DNA of 41,733 bases. Origin: Pseudomonadota bacterium (GTDB lineage Bacteria; Desulfobacterota; Syntrophorhabdia; Syntrophorhabdales; Syntrophorhabdaceae). Below the pieces are notes generated by a model. The model had not been told where the DNA came from, did no database searches, and saw nothing but the letters and a program-made list of their open reading frames with translations. The stretch's first letter is position 1. Each line of letters begins with the position of its first letter. A program made the position numbers and the translations under genes. Below are positions 7,886-17,892 of the stretch, in pieces. The DNA is taken from NCBI GenBank assembly GCA_026388315.1, contig JAPLKA010000111.1:1-41733 (forward strand). Direction: 5' to 3'.

Positions 7886-8158
7886 ATGCATCTCACTTAT
7901 CGTCATGAATTAATGAAACAGACTCTACTGGCTCCAGATTATGCTGAAACAAATATGCCTTTTCATAGCGGGAATGGAAACGGAGAAGGCACTGTCAATG
8001 GCAGGGTACATAACATGCTCGCGTTAGCCTTCGTTTTCGATACGTGGTTAAAACCTCTGTCCTCACGGGCAGAAAGGCAAAACCCGAGTCCCATTCAGGA
8101 GCACGATCCTTATGTAGAGGGCTTGCTGCGATATCTCCAGAGCCAGAGAAGGGATTGA
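7886..8158 (+). CDS. Hypothetical protein, 90 residues
   Basis: No signal peptide, membrane segment or known motif; composition is ordinary. It is kept because a GGAGG site lies eight bases before the ATG and it follows the previous gene by 23 bases in the same direction. It could still be a chance reading frame. Confidence 0.45.
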   Translation: MHLTYRHELMKQTLLAPDYAETNMPFHSGNGNGEGTVNGRVHNMLALAFVFDTWLKPLSSRAERQNPSPIQEHDPYVEGLLRYLQSQRRD

Positions 8159-8354
8159 ACATAACAGAATGTGGGCAATGCCATACAAATCGGAACATGT
8201 CAATGAAAATAATATAGTAACTACATTAAGGAGAGAAGAATAACGGTATTTAGAAGGGGAGATAGAAACTACATAGTTTAACAAGGCATATTCTGACCCT
8301 GATATGTTTACTATAAGAAGCCAAGGAAGATTCATAAAGAAAAAAGGAGAAAAT

Positions 8355-9074
8355 ATGAAGACAAAAAAATGTGGCTATTGGATTGTAAGAGGTTTGCTCA
8401 TGGGAGCACTGCTTTTCGCCGTTTCCGGAATGGTTTCTCCGATCCGGGCAGATGATGCCAAGGACAGCACGCAACTGGTGGAAAAGGCGAGCATGACCCT
8501 GGAGAACTTTGTCAAGGCCCAGGAAATGGAGGCTTTTCGCAATCTCCTCAAGGATGCGAGAGGCGTCTTTATTGCCCCCCAGATTCTTAAAGGGGCCTTT
8601 GTCGTTGGCGTTTCCGGCGGCACCGGCGTCTTTGTGGTCCGTGACAGGAAAACGGGAACCTGGGCAGGACCAGCCTTTTACACGATTGGCGAGGCAAGTT
8701 TTGGTTTTCAGGCAGGCGGTGAGGCCTCTGAAGTGATACTCCTTGCCATGACCGACCGGGGCATCACGGCGCTCCTTGGGAACAGCGCCAAACTCGGCGT
8801 AGATGTCGGTATTGCCGTCGGGCCGGTCGGTATGGGAGCAGCAGCTTCAACGGCCAACCTCAGCGCGGATATTGTCACTTTTGCCAGTTCAAAAGGATTG
8901 TTTGGCGGAATTGCTCTTGATGGGGCCCTTGTAAAGGTGCGTAACGGATTGAATCAAGCCTATTATCATAAAAAGAAGATCACCCCTACCGATATCCTTA
9001 TCCGGAAAACGGTCACTAATCCTCAGGCTGAAAGTCTGACCAAGGCAGTTGCCACGGCGGTGGAGGGAAAGTAG
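8355..9074 (+). CDS. SYLF (Ysc84-like) lipid-binding domain protein, exported
   Basis: A 239-residue protein with a signal peptide (residues 1-32) and a SYLF/Ysc84 domain over nearly all of the rest: DARGVFIAPQILKGAFVVG, GTGVFVVRDRKTGTWAGPAF, then Gly-rich strands and FASSKGLFGGIALDGALV. SYLF domains bind phosphoinositides or other lipids in eukaryotes; bacterial members are exported and uncharacterised. The start at 8355 follows AAAAAAGGAG. The upstream spacer 8159-8354 shows no gene. Confidence 0.85.
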   Translation: MKTKKCGYWIVRGLLMGALLFAVSGMVSPIRADDAKDSTQLVEKASMTLENFVKAQEMEAFRNLLKDARGVFIAPQILKGAFVVGVSGGTGVFVVRDRKTGTWAGPAFYTIGEASFGFQAGGEASEVILLAMTDRGITALLGNSAKLGVDVGIAVGPVGMGAAASTANLSADIVTFASSKGLFGGIALDGALVKVRNGLNQAYYHKKKITPTDILIRKTVTNPQAESLTKAVATAVEGK

Positions 9075-9130
9075 CGCCAGGGTTGATTAAACTAAGTCAG
9101 AGAGAGATTTGGAGTGGATCTGACAAATCT

Positions 9131-9162
9131 GTACCACCGTATGACGATTCAGTGAGTGGTAC
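9131..9162. other. Small inverted repeat before the DUF3300 gene
   Basis: GTACCAC (9131-9137) and GTGGTAC (9156-9162), a perfect 7-bp pair with an 18-base loop, 19 bases before the DUF3300 start. It may be an operator or leader hairpin; nothing else supports a specific role. Confidence 0.3.
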
Positions 9163-9181
9163 GTGAAAGAGAGGAAAAACG

Positions 9182-10606
9182 ATGACCACAAAAATATGTA
9201 TTAGGACATTGGTATGGTTACTTGTTCTGCTTATGGCAGTACCTCCTGGTGTTTTTGCCCAGAGTGGCGGTGTGTCTCCTGTGTTCAGGCAGGAACAGTT
9301 GGACCAGATGCTCGCCCCGATAGCACTCTACCCGGACTCACTGCTCGTTCAGATACTGATGGCTGCCACCTATCCAATGGAGGTTGTTGCGGCAAATCGT
9401 TGGGCCGCAGCAAACCGGAACTTGAGCGGAGACCAGTTCGCTATTGCCCTGGACCAGCAGGACTGGGATCCGAGCGTCAAGTCGTTGGTAAATTTCCCCT
9501 CAGTGCTGGGGATGATGGACCAGAGACTCGACTGGACGCAGAGACTGGGTGACGCCTTCTTAAGCCAGGAAGACCAGGTCATGGCCACGGTTCAGAAACT
9601 AAGGGCGGCGGCGCAGGCCCACGGTACGCTGCAAAACACAAACCAGCAAAGAGTGGTAACCCAGGGCCAGACTATTGTGATTGAGCCCGTCAACCCGCAG
9701 GTTGTATACGTGCCCGCTTACGACCCCATGGTCGTTTACGGTCCCTGGTGGTATCCCGCCTATCCTCCCTACCATTACTATCCGGTTGGAGCAGTAATAA
9801 TGGGCGTCGGGATATCCTTTGGATTAGGCATAGCCATAGGAATCCCATGGGGTTATGCCTGGGGAGGTTTCGGGTGGAGCCACCATAACGTAGAGATCAA
9901 TGTGTACCGGAACGCTAACTTCAACACTCATATTAACCGCACTATTTACGTCAATCGGTATGGCGATGGGGGGCATGGCACATGGCAGCACGACCCGATA
10001 CACCGAAAAGGTGTCGTATATAGGGATAATGTTGTAGCCCAGCGGTACGGACAAGTGCCTAAGGGTAATCCTGATGCGAGACGTGACGTCAGAGGCCATA
10101 CTCCGGACACTACGGGAATGTCAACGCAGACCCGGAACAAGGGGGACGTGCAGGAGCGTAGAGATGTTTCAGGGGTTAACCGGCCTCCGGTACAGAAAGA
10201 CAAGAGTACTACCGCACGTCAGGCACCGCAACAGCAGAAAGCTCAGGCACCGCAGCAGCAGAAAGCACCCGCCGTTCTTAGCGGTGTCGGCAGCAGTGGC
10301 CGTGAGGTGAAGACACAGAGTGACCGCGGCCTTGCGAGCCGCCAGACTGTGATCACCCCGAAAGCCGGCCCGGCGCCCCGAAGCGGAAACGTAAGTCGTC
10401 CCAGCGGTGAGAAAGCAAACAAGCCGAGTGGTGCAAACGTAAGTCGTCCCAGCGGTGAGAAAGGAAACAAGCCGGGTGGTGCAAACGTAAGTCGTCCCGG
10501 GGGTGAGAAAGCAAACAAGCCGGGTGGTGCAAACGTAAGTCGTCCCAGCGGTGAGAAAGCAAACAAGCCGAGCGATAGAAAGCCTGCCGATGCAGGGCAC
10601 CGTTGA
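9182..10606 (+). CDS. DUF3300 exported protein with repeat tail
   Basis: A 474-residue protein: signal peptide (residues 1-26), DUF3300 domain about 35-230 with the hallmark QLDQMLAPIALYPDSLL and TYPMEVVAANRW, QDWDPSVKSLVNFP, then VYVPAYDPMVVYG followed by a hydrophobic Gly-rich segment (about 200-225). The C-terminal third is disordered, Gln/Lys/Pro rich and closes with four 16-residue repeats. DUF3300 proteins are envelope proteins of unknown function and often sit next to a DUF2950 gene, as here. Confidence 0.88.
   Translation: MTTKICIRTLVWLLVLLMAVPPGVFAQSGGVSPVFRQEQLDQMLAPIALYPDSLLVQILMAATYPMEVVAANRWAAANRNLSGDQFAIALDQQDWDPSVKSLVNFPSVLGMMDQRLDWTQRLGDAFLSQEDQVMATVQKLRAAAQAHGTLQNTNQQRVVTQGQTIVIEPVNPQVVYVPAYDPMVVYGPWWYPAYPPYHYYPVGAVIMGVGISFGLGIAIGIPWGYAWGGFGWSHHNVEINVYRNANFNTHINRTIYVNRYGDGGHGTWQHDPIHRKGVVYRDNVVAQRYGQVPKGNPDARRDVRGHTPDTTGMSTQTRNKGDVQERRDVSGVNRPPVQKDKSTTARQAPQQQKAQAPQQQKAPAVLSGVGSSGREVKTQSDRGLASRQTVITPKAGPAPRSGNVSRPSGEKANKPSGANVSRPSGEKGNKPGGANVSRPGGEKANKPGGANVSRPSGEKANKPSDRKPADAGHR
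10391..10574 (+). repeat. 48-bp tandem repeat inside the DUF3300 gene
   Basis: Nearly four copies of a 48-bp unit, in frame, encoding VSRPSGEKANKPSGAN with a few substitutions (S/G and A/G changes). The high identity between units at DNA level suggests recent expansion by slippage or recombination. The tail is hydrophilic and basic and may be a length-variable surface linker. Confidence 0.9.
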
Positions 10607-10658
10607 TGAGAGTGCGGCCAGAACCACTCACAAATATCCACTTGAGGAGGAATAACAT

Positions 10659-11624
10659 ATGATTCACATGGCTTCATATAAGAAACATATTTCGGTATAT
10701 TGGTTCACTCCGGCGATTATCCTCGTTCTCATGATAACCCTCCTGGTTATTCATTCTCCTGCCAATGCTGCAGCTACCAGGCAGAAGTCTTTCTCGTCTC
10801 CTGAAGACGCGGTGCAAGCCATGGTCAGCGCATTAAAAAGTAATGACCAAAAAGTGCTCACGGCCATCTTCGGACGTGGTAGTAAAAACCTTATTTCTTC
10901 CGGCGACGAGGTTGCCGACAGAGAAAATCGTGAGCGTTTCTTAAGGTCCTATGAGGAAAAGAACAAACTGGACAGGGTGGGAGACAAAAAGGCAATACTC
11001 TATGTCGGAAACGAAGACTGGCCCCTTCCCATTCCTCTTGTGAAGAAGGGTAAATCATGGTTCTTCCACACCAAAAAAGGCAAGGAAGAGATCATTAACA
11101 GGAGGATTGGAAAGAATGAGCTTAATGTCATCCGGGTATGTATGGCCTATGTGGACACCCAGCGGGAATATGCGCTCAAGGATCGCGATGGCGACAAGCT
11201 TTTAGAGTACGCCGGCAAGTTTATAAGCGAGCCTGGAAAGAAAGACGGCCTCTACTGGGAGACAAAGGAAGGTGAGGAGTTGAGCCCTCTGGGACCTTTC
11301 ATTGCGGCCGCCAGGGAGGAAGGTTATGCTACAAAGGGACCCGATGACAAACCTGTACCCTACCATGGTTACTATTACAAGATCCTTACGGCCCAGGGGA
11401 AGAGTGCTCCGGGAGGGGCTTACGACTATGTGGTCAACGGCAAGATGGTTGGGGGTTTTGCTCTTGTGGCCTATCCTGCCCGGTATGGAAGCTCCGGGAT
11501 CATGACTTTTGTGGTGAATCAGGATGGTGTGGTTTACGAGAGGAATCTGGGGAAAACGACGGAAAAGATCGCACAGGCGATGGAAACGTTCGATCCGGAC
11601 AAGGAATGGAAGAAGGTAGAATAA
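10659..11624 (+). CDS. DUF2950 exported protein
   Basis: A 321-residue protein with a signal peptide (hydrophobic residues 17-31, ANA). It matches DUF2950 throughout: FSSPEDAVQAMVSALKSND near the start, GNEDWPLPIPLVKKGKSWFF, YVDTQREYALKDRDGD, PFHGYYYKIL-like PYHGYYYKILTAQG, and the end GIMTFVVNQDGVVYERNLG with F-DPDKEW. The function is unknown; linkage to DUF3300 is common. A strong GAGGAGG site precedes the ATG. Confidence 0.88.
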   Translation: MIHMASYKKHISVYWFTPAIILVLMITLLVIHSPANAAATRQKSFSSPEDAVQAMVSALKSNDQKVLTAIFGRGSKNLISSGDEVADRENRERFLRSYEEKNKLDRVGDKKAILYVGNEDWPLPIPLVKKGKSWFFHTKKGKEEIINRRIGKNELNVIRVCMAYVDTQREYALKDRDGDKLLEYAGKFISEPGKKDGLYWETKEGEELSPLGPFIAAAREEGYATKGPDDKPVPYHGYYYKILTAQGKSAPGGAYDYVVNGKMVGGFALVAYPARYGSSGIMTFVVNQDGVVYERNLGKTTEKIAQAMETFDPDKEWKKVE

Positions 11625-11730
11625 AAAGAGAACGGGGTGGCAGGCCTCGTTGTGGGGGGCGGAGTTCAGTGCAGCACGGTTGAAGGAACGCGGACGTGAA
11701 TGAAGAAGTAATTTCTTGATGATATAGGAG

Positions 11731-13128
11731 ATGAAAACAACCATGTTTTCCCTGCTGTTCTTTCTCTTAATTTCTATCTTAACCCTCAGCGGAGGATGTG
11801 CGACCCTGCCGAACGTTACTGAAACAATCCGCGAGGTGCCGGCTGCCCAGGAACCGCGTCAAATCGCTTCGGCCAAAGGACTGTTATCCCCCAAACAAAG
11901 CAAAGCCCTCATGGAACGATTGCAGCGATCTGTCAACGCGACAGACATGCTGGAACGTTATACTGCCGTAATAGAATCGGTGAGTGAAAGCCCGTTGACG
12001 AAGGGGAACAAAGTCGTGCTGCTCGTTGATGGTGCGGCCACCTATGCCGCCATGTTCAAAGCGGTAGAGAATGCCAGAGACCATATCAATCTCGAAACGT
12101 TTACCATGGAAGAGATTGAGGATGACACGGGTCGCAAGTTTGCTGATCTGTTGTTGCAAAAGCAGGCGGAAGGGGTGCAGGTGAATCTCATCTACGACAG
12201 TGTAGGCAGCTACACTACTCCCGCTGCATTCTTTCAGCGCTTGCGCGATGGGGGGATACAGGTTGTAGAATTTAACCCGATAAATCCTCTGAAGCACCGC
12301 GGAAAATGGCGTCTCGCCATATCGGACCATCGTAAAATTTTGATTGTAGACGGCAAAGCTGCCATTACCGGGGGCGTTAACATCAGCCAGGTTTATTCAA
12401 GCAGCCTTTCCGGAAGGGGAGAAGAGAAAGGGGCGCAGATGCCATGGCGTGATACGGACGTTCACATCGAAGGCCCTGCCGTGGCTGAGTTCCAAAAACT
12501 TTTTCTTGACACGTGGCAGAGGCAGAAGGGTGCGACACTCCCCGACCGGAACTATTTCCCCGATCAGAAGGAAGAGGGAAATACTCTGGTGGGAGTGCTG
12601 GGCAGTGCCCCGGGAGAGGCCAACAGGCTCACTTTCATTATGTATGTGGCCGCCATCACGTTTGCCGAGAATTCGCTCCATATGACAAATGCCTATTTTG
12701 TCCCTGACCCCCAGACGGTAGAGGCTCTCACCGATGCTGCAAAGCGCGGTGTTGATGTAAAGATTATTCTTCCCGGAACAACCGATTCTTCCCTGGCCCA
12801 ATATGCAGGGCAATATCATTATTCCGATCTTTTGAAATCGGGGGTGAAGCTATACAAGCGCCGCAATGCTTTACTCCACGCAAAAACTCTGGTCATTGAC
12901 GGGATCTGGTCGACAGTGGGCTCCACCAATATGGACTCCTGGAGCTTTTCAAGCAGTGACGAGGTGAACGCGGTTATTCTGAGCCGCGAGTTCGCTATTG
13001 CAATGGAGAAGGTGTTTGCCAGGGATCTTGCGGAGTCCGACCATGTTCGATGGGAAGACTGGGAAAGGAGGCCTTTGTTCCTCAAGATCAGGGAGTGGTT
13101 TTCGCATCTATTTGCCCACTGGTTGTAG
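11731..13128 (+). CDS. Phospholipase D / cardiolipin-synthase-like lipoprotein
   Basis: A 465-residue protein with a lipoprotein signal (LSGGC, Cys 23) and two PLD active-site motifs: HRKILIVDG (His200, Lys202, Asp207) and HAKTLVIDG (His383, Lys385, Asp390), each followed by GG/GSTN. That is the layout of bacterial cardiolipin synthases (ClsB/ClsC-like), which transfer phosphatidyl groups between phospholipids. Instead of the usual two membrane helices it is predicted to be lipid-anchored, so it would act outside the cytoplasm, an unusual place for Cls. The AGGAG site abuts this ATG; the ATG at 11743 is an alternative start. It closes the envelope run. Confidence 0.85.
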   Translation: MKTTMFSLLFFLLISILTLSGGCATLPNVTETIREVPAAQEPRQIASAKGLLSPKQSKALMERLQRSVNATDMLERYTAVIESVSESPLTKGNKVVLLVDGAATYAAMFKAVENARDHINLETFTMEEIEDDTGRKFADLLLQKQAEGVQVNLIYDSVGSYTTPAAFFQRLRDGGIQVVEFNPINPLKHRGKWRLAISDHRKILIVDGKAAITGGVNISQVYSSSLSGRGEEKGAQMPWRDTDVHIEGPAVAEFQKLFLDTWQRQKGATLPDRNYFPDQKEEGNTLVGVLGSAPGEANRLTFIMYVAAITFAENSLHMTNAYFVPDPQTVEALTDAAKRGVDVKIILPGTTDSSLAQYAGQYHYSDLLKSGVKLYKRRNALLHAKTLVIDGIWSTVGSTNMDSWSFSSSDEVNAVILSREFAIAMEKVFARDLAESDHVRWEDWERRPLFLKIREWFSHLFAHWL

Positions 13129-13163
13129 GCTGTCGTCGAAAATGGGTTTGTTTAGGTTGTGAT

Positions 13164-14558
13164 TCAAGTGGAACCTGGGTGGGCGCTAATTGGTTTTTCT
13201 CCTGAGAAAAACATCAGCATCACCGAGGCGATAAAACAAAAAACTCCCCCGGCAAAAAAAGCAGTTCTAAAGCCATCAACCGGCACTTTAAACTCGGAAT
13301 AAATCGTCTCCATGACAGCAATGCCCATTGCCATAGCGATGTTCATTACTGTATTAAATACGGCTGACACACTGCCCCTGTTTATATCTGAGGCAAAACT
13401 CATAATGCAATGATTAATCGGTACGAAGAACATGCCATAGGAAGCAGCAAGCATGATAAGATAAATGACGACACCCACGAGTCCGGTGCCAAAGTCAGCC
13501 GCGAACACAAAGCCGGTAATCGAGGCAAAAAACATCGCGAAAGCGGATATCTTATTCGAAGGAACCTTACCGGAAAGGCGGCCGGCGTATAAACCTATTG
13601 GGATATAAACTACGGAAAATACCATTAATAGAAAACCTATCTGCTCAGGGCTTAATCCCTGTTGGGTTAGATAAAAAGGTAAAAGAAAATTCCCACCAAA
13701 AAACATCAGAAACCCAATTATGGTAGATAGAAGCACTATCGCAAATGCTCGCGTGCTAAAAAGCGACATGTCCAAAAGCGGATTCTTGCATTTTTTCTCC
13801 ACAGCAAAAAAAGCGACAAAAGAGATAATGGAAAAAAGTTCACAAGCTAATATTATAGGAGAAACCCAACCATGTTCGCACCCCATGTTCAACGTATAAA
13901 CCAATAAAAATAAACCGGCGGTTGATAGTATGAGTCCGGTAATGTCTAACCCTTGTCCCGGTGTTTTTTCCGGGCCTGCTACATCAGGGATTATCTTGTG
14001 ACAAAATATTATGGCTATTATACCTGCAGGGAGATTGATCAAAAATATCCAGGGCCAACTAAAATGGCTGATGATCAAGCCTCCCGCTACCGGACCCAGA
14101 AGGACACCTAAAGCTGCAGACGTCGTCATAATCGATAAACCCCACCCAACTTTCTCGCGTGGTAAATACAATAGAATAGCGGCATAGGCGCTTACCAGCA
14201 TCATCGAACCACCAAGACCCTGCACAGATCTAAAAACTATTAAGGACCAGAAATTCGGGGATATGCCGCATAGGAAAGAACTTATTGTAAAAATAATCAT
14301 GCCCAGCAAATAGATGCTCTTAAGCTTGAATTGATTGCACAGCTTGCCAAACAACATCACTGCTGAAACCTGGGAAAGGACATACGACAAGGCAATCCAT
14401 GAAGCCTGGCTGACGCTTATTTTGAATACATTAACAAAAGTAGGCATAGCTAAATTGACGATATAGGCATCAAAGCGCACAAAAAAGATGCTCAGAGCCA
14501 AGGCTATAACGGTAAGAATGTAATCCTTCTTAAAGTCCGTCAAATTAGAGTTTTTCAT
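13164..14558 (-). CDS. MFS transporter, DHA2 (14-TM, EmrB-like) family
   Basis: A 464-residue integral membrane protein with about 14 hydrophobic segments. The N-terminal WIALSYVLSQVSAVMLFGKL and the motif C region GPVAGGLI followed by SWPWIFLINLPAGI are typical of drug:H+ antiporters of the DHA2 group. The first helix carries an Asp (FVRFDAYIVNLAMP), as in family members that use it for proton coupling. The substrate is unknown. It converges with the preceding gene and has a long free leader upstream. Confidence 0.87.
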   Translation of the reverse strand: MKNSNLTDFKKDYILTVIALALSIFFVRFDAYIVNLAMPTFVNVFKISVSQASWIALSYVLSQVSAVMLFGKLCNQFKLKSIYLLGMIIFTISSFLCGISPNFWSLIVFRSVQGLGGSMMLVSAYAAILLYLPREKVGWGLSIMTTSAALGVLLGPVAGGLIISHFSWPWIFLINLPAGIIAIIFCHKIIPDVAGPEKTPGQGLDITGLILSTAGLFLLVYTLNMGCEHGWVSPIILACELFSIISFVAFFAVEKKCKNPLLDMSLFSTRAFAIVLLSTIIGFLMFFGGNFLLPFYLTQQGLSPEQIGFLLMVFSVVYIPIGLYAGRLSGKVPSNKISAFAMFFASITGFVFAADFGTGLVGVVIYLIMLAASYGMFFVPINHCIMSFASDINRGSVSAVFNTVMNIAMAMGIAVMETIYSEFKVPVDGFRTAFFAGGVFCFIASVMLMFFSGEKPISAHPGST

Positions 14559-14986
14559 TATTTTTCTCTACTGCCCCAATGATGTTCTATAATTCCTGCA
14601 AAAGAGGGTAGCCGAGCCGTTACAATAAGTGGTTGGCCAAGCACGCCACATCGTATGAGGCTACCCCATAGGGATAGGATACCACTCAGTGAAAAACTGT
14701 GCAAGGAATTACGAATGAAACACCGGTGTCAACAGTAATGAAAAAACCTTTATTGAGAATGAATCTTTACAAATAAACTTACCACATGCAACATTCACTG
14801 TGAATGTAATTGTTGAAATCTCCGTAAAGTCAATAACTACGCTGTTTAACACGATTTCTCTTTTGAAACTTTCTGACGAGATTCAGATGGCAATCTTGTA
14901 ACTCAAATTCCGTGAACCCCTGAACCCTTTTTCCTATTACAAGATACGTTCACGATTCACAGTTTACGACCATCCAGTATCCAGCA
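14559..14986. other. Gene-free interval with inverted repeat upstream of the MFS gene
   Basis: A 428-base stretch with no supported gene. An 8-bp inverted repeat, GGGTAGCC (14606-14613) and GGCTACCC (14659-14666), encloses about 45 bases including a TTGGCCAA palindrome; on the minus strand it lies 48-108 bases before the MFS start and could be a folded leader or operator. The part next to hemW (14940-14986) is simple sequence of the CCAGTATCCAGCATC type. Confidence 0.45.
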
Positions 14987-16099
14987 TCAATCACAAAACA
15001 TCAACGGAAGATGGTCTGCTATAAGGTAACCTTTTTGGGTGGGGATTATTCTGTTGTTGCGAATTGTCACAAGGCGAGATCGTTTTGCGCGCACGAGGGT
15101 TTCATCAAGTGAAGGTTTACCGCTTACATCGCCGAGGGCAACGCCCCGTTTTGTTCTGAAACCAAGGAAGAGGCGTTCCAGCCATAATTGCTCAGGCGAA
15201 AGTGTTTCAAAACCATCAATAGGTTTTTCTCCCCTGGTAAGCGCCTCACAATATTTTTCCACAGACCTGTGATTCCACCAGCGCATGCCATCTTTGAAAG
15301 AATGGGCGGCAGGGCCAAGCCCGAGACAAGGTATGTGCTGCCAGTATTTTTTGTTATGGCGCGATTCATATTTCTGAGTTCTGGCAAAATTGGATATTTC
15401 ATAATGGATAAAACCGTTTGATTTCAAACGATTTGACGTTAAAAGGAATAATTTTCTTTCTTCGCATTCACCTGCGAGGCGGAGCTTCCCTTCTGCCTTT
15501 AATTGCCCGTATGGGGTTCTTTCCTCAAGGGTGAACTGATAACAGGAAAGATGGGTCGGCTCAAAGGTTAATGCATACTCCAGGGTTTTTGTCCATGTAT
15601 CCTCTGTCTGGCCCGGCAGCCCGTACATGAGGTCAATACCATAATTTTTAAAACCGGATGACCTGACAAGATCGATAGCCTTTTCTGCAACAGATGCAGT
15701 GTGCCTCCTTTTCAGAAAAAGGAGTTCCTCATCATTAAAAGACTGGACGCCTATGCTTATCCTGTTCGCCCCGAGAGATTGCAGGAATACCAGTTTATCT
15801 GCTGTAATATCATCCGGGTTTACCTCAATAGTAATTTCCGTATTGTGAGCGAATGCAAAATGTGTCAGGAGGGTATTCATGAGGGTTTCCATTTGCCGGT
15901 TGCTGAGAAGGGATGGTGTCCCGCCCCCGAGATAGAGGGAATCAAAGGCGCTGAATTCTCCCTTATACAGGGCCGCCTCCTTCTGAAGGGCCTCAAGCCA
16001 TGAATCCATTAAAGAAAGGTCTGTTATTGAGTAGAAATCGCAATAGGGACATTTGGTTTTGCAGAAGGGGATGTGAACATAGAGGCCTGGGCGCTTCAC
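14987..16099 (-). CDS. hemW: HemW-like radical SAM protein (heme chaperone family)
   Basis: A 370-residue protein beginning [20 protein letters not shown] with the radical-SAM CxxxCxxC cluster (Cys13, 17, 20), then [21 protein letters not shown] and [14 protein letters not shown], the ordered motifs of the HemN/HemW family. HemW is now seen as a heme-trafficking protein and not a coproporphyrinogen oxidase. I choose a GTG start at 16099 because it overlaps the lepA stop (GTGA), which implies translational coupling, and because the family starts a few residues before GLYxHIPFC. An in-frame ATG at 16234 would lie deep inside lepA. lepA-hemW order is common in bacteria. Confidence 0.9.
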   Translation of the reverse strand: MKRPGLYVHIPFCKTKCPYCDFYSITDLSLMDSWLEALQKEAALYKGEFSAFDSLYLGGGTPSLLSNRQMETLMNTLLTHFAFAHNTEITIEVNPDDITADKLVFLQSLGANRISIGVQSFNDEELLFLKRRHTASVAEKAIDLVRSSGFKNYGIDLMYGLPGQTEDTWTKTLEYALTFEPTHLSCYQFTLEERTPYGQLKAEGKLRLAGECEERKLFLLTSNRLKSNGFIHYEISNFARTQKYESRHNKKYWQHIPCLGLGPAAHSFKDGMRWWNHRSVEKYCEALTRGEKPIDGFETLSPEQLWLERLFLGFRTKRGVALGDVSGKPSLDETLVRAKRSRLVTIRNNRIIPTQKGYLIADHLPLMFCD

Positions 16100-17892
16100 T
16101 CTGTATCGGTTTTCAGTACCGCCATGAAGGCGCTCTGGGGGATTTCTACCGAGCCTACCACCCTCATCCGTTTTTTTCCCTTTTTCTGTTTTTCCAGGAG
16201 TTTCCTCTTTCTTGAAATGTCCCCGCCGTAGCATTTGGCGGTTACATCCTTCCGGAATGGCGTAATGGTTGAGCGGGAGATAATTTTCCCTCCGATGGCG
16301 CCCTGAATCGCTATTTTGAACTGCTGCCTCGGTATTTCTTCCCTGAGGCTGTCACACGCCTTTACTGCCCGCTCCCTTGAGCGTTCACGATGAATGATCA
16401 TGGACAGTGCATCAACCTTTTCGCCATTTACAAGGATATCGAGTTTTACAAGGTCACTCTCTCTGTAGTCAATAATCTCATAATCAAATGAACCGTATCC
16501 CTGGGTAATACTCTTTAACTTATCGTAAAAATCAAAGATCACCTCTGCAAGGGGCATATCGAAGGCGATCTCAACCCTCCCTGTCGTAGGATAGTTCAAA
16601 CGCGAATTCACCCCGCGCCGCTCCATGCAGAGCTTCATCACCGCTCCCACGTAGCGCTCAGGTATCATGATACTTGCCCGTATAAAGGGCTCTTCACCCT
16701 TTTCTATTTCTGTAGGGTCAGGATAATACGTGGGGTTGTCTATCGTAACAACGCTTCCGTCAGTAAGATAAAACCGGTATTGAACACTCGGTGAAGTCAT
16801 GATGATAGACTGGTCAAACTCACGCTCAAGGCGCTCCTGGACAATCTCAAGGTGAAGCAACCCGAGAAACCCGCATCTGAAACCCTGACCGAGGGCTGCT
16901 GAGGAATCTTTTTGATATATGAGCGCTGCATCATTCAATTTATATTTTTCGAGGGCATCACCGAGCGACAGGTAGTCATCAGAGGCAATAGGATAAATAG
17001 ACGAAAAGACAACAGGCTTTACCTCCACAAATCCTGGAAGCAGATTCGGAGCCGGATTTGTGTCAAGGGTAATCGTGTCGCCTATCCGCGTATCACTCAC
17101 TGTCTTTATGCCTGCAATGAGATAACCGACTTCGCCTGCAGAAAGTTCTTTCTTTGGCTCCATCTTTAGCTGAAAGATGCCGACCTCTTCGACTTTGTGC
17201 GTTGTGCCCATAGCCATGAGCCTGATGATATCGCCCTGCCTGACAACCCCGTCAAAGACACGGCAACTCACAATAGTGCCCCGGAATGAATCGTACTGTG
17301 CGTCAAAAATCAACGCAGTCAATGGTTTTTCAGTGTTCTCCGATGGCGGTGGTATCCGTTCAACGATGGCTTCAAAAATATCTTCAATACCTGTCCCTTC
17401 TTTTGCAGAGCAGAGTAATGCCAGCTCAGCGTCAAGGCCAAGCTCGTGTTCGATTTCGTCTTTCACACGATCAATATCAGCGGAAGGGAGGTCTATCTTG
17501 TTGATGACAGGGATGATGACAAGGTTATGCTCCATAGCAGCATAGAGATTGGCAAGCGTCTGGGCTTCAACGCCCTGAGAGGCATCAACAAGAAGGAGCG
17601 CCCCTTCGCATGACGCAAGCGCACGGGACACCTCATAGGAAAAATCCACATGCCCCGGCGTATCGATGAGGTTCAATTCAAATTCCTCACCGCTTTTGCT
17701 CGTATAAGGCAGGTTAACCGTTTGACTTTTGATGGTAATGCCTCTTTCTCTCTCAATATCCATATTGTCCAGAATCTGGTCACGGAACTGCCTTGCATCA
17801 ACGAGGTTTGCATGCTGGATGAGACGGTCGGCAAGCGTGGATTTTCCGTGGTCAATGTGGGCAATAATGCTGAAATTTCTAATTTGTTTCAT
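16096..17892 (-). CDS. lepA: Translation elongation factor 4 (LepA)
   Basis: A 598-residue GTPase of the full family length. The G-domain motifs are AHIDHGKST (residues 11-19), DTPGHVDF and NKIDLP; the LepA-specific C-terminal region ends with [21 protein letters not shown]4 binds ribosomes in the elongation phase and can promote back-translocation or assist subunit assembly. The ATG is well placed but I see only weak ribosome-site complementarity. It heads a lepA-hemW operon and diverges from the metallo-hydrolase gene. Confidence 0.96.
   Translation of the reverse strand: MKQIRNFSIIAHIDHGKSTLADRLIQHANLVDARQFRDQILDNMDIERERGITIKSQTVNLPYTSKSGEEFELNLIDTPGHVDFSYEVSRALASCEGALLLVDASQGVEAQTLANLYAAMEHNLVIIPVINKIDLPSADIDRVKDEIEHELGLDAELALLCSAKEGTGIEDIFEAIVERIPPPSENTEKPLTALIFDAQYDSFRGTIVSCRVFDGVVRQGDIIRLMAMGTTHKVEEVGIFQLKMEPKKELSAGEVGYLIAGIKTVSDTRIGDTITLDTNPAPNLLPGFVEVKPVVFSSIYPIASDDYLSLGDALEKYKLNDAALIYQKDSSAALGQGFRCGFLGLLHLEIVQERLEREFDQSIIMTSPSVQYRFYLTDGSVVTIDNPTYYPDPTEIEKGEEPFIRASIMIPERYVGAVMKLCMERRGVNSRLNYPTTGRVEIAFDMPLAEVIFDFYDKLKSITQGYGSFDYEIIDYRESDLVKLDILVNGEKVDALSMIIHRERSRERAVKACDSLREEIPRQQFKIAIQGAIGGKIISRSTITPFRKDVTAKCYGGDISRKRKLLEKQKKGKKRMRVVGSVEIPQSAFMAVLKTDTE

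Noticed and set aside
10391-10574. CRISPR array
   Set aside because: The units are contiguous 48-bp in-frame coding repeats without unique spacers.
10169-10677. Repetitive minus-strand frames opposite the DUF3300 tail
   Set aside because: They are translations of the 48-bp repeat in the wrong direction; the plus frame carries the DUF3300 domain.
16100-16234. Upstream ATG for hemW
   Set aside because: The added 45 residues overlap lepA and are not like HemW. The GTG at 16099 overlapping the lepA stop fits the family start.
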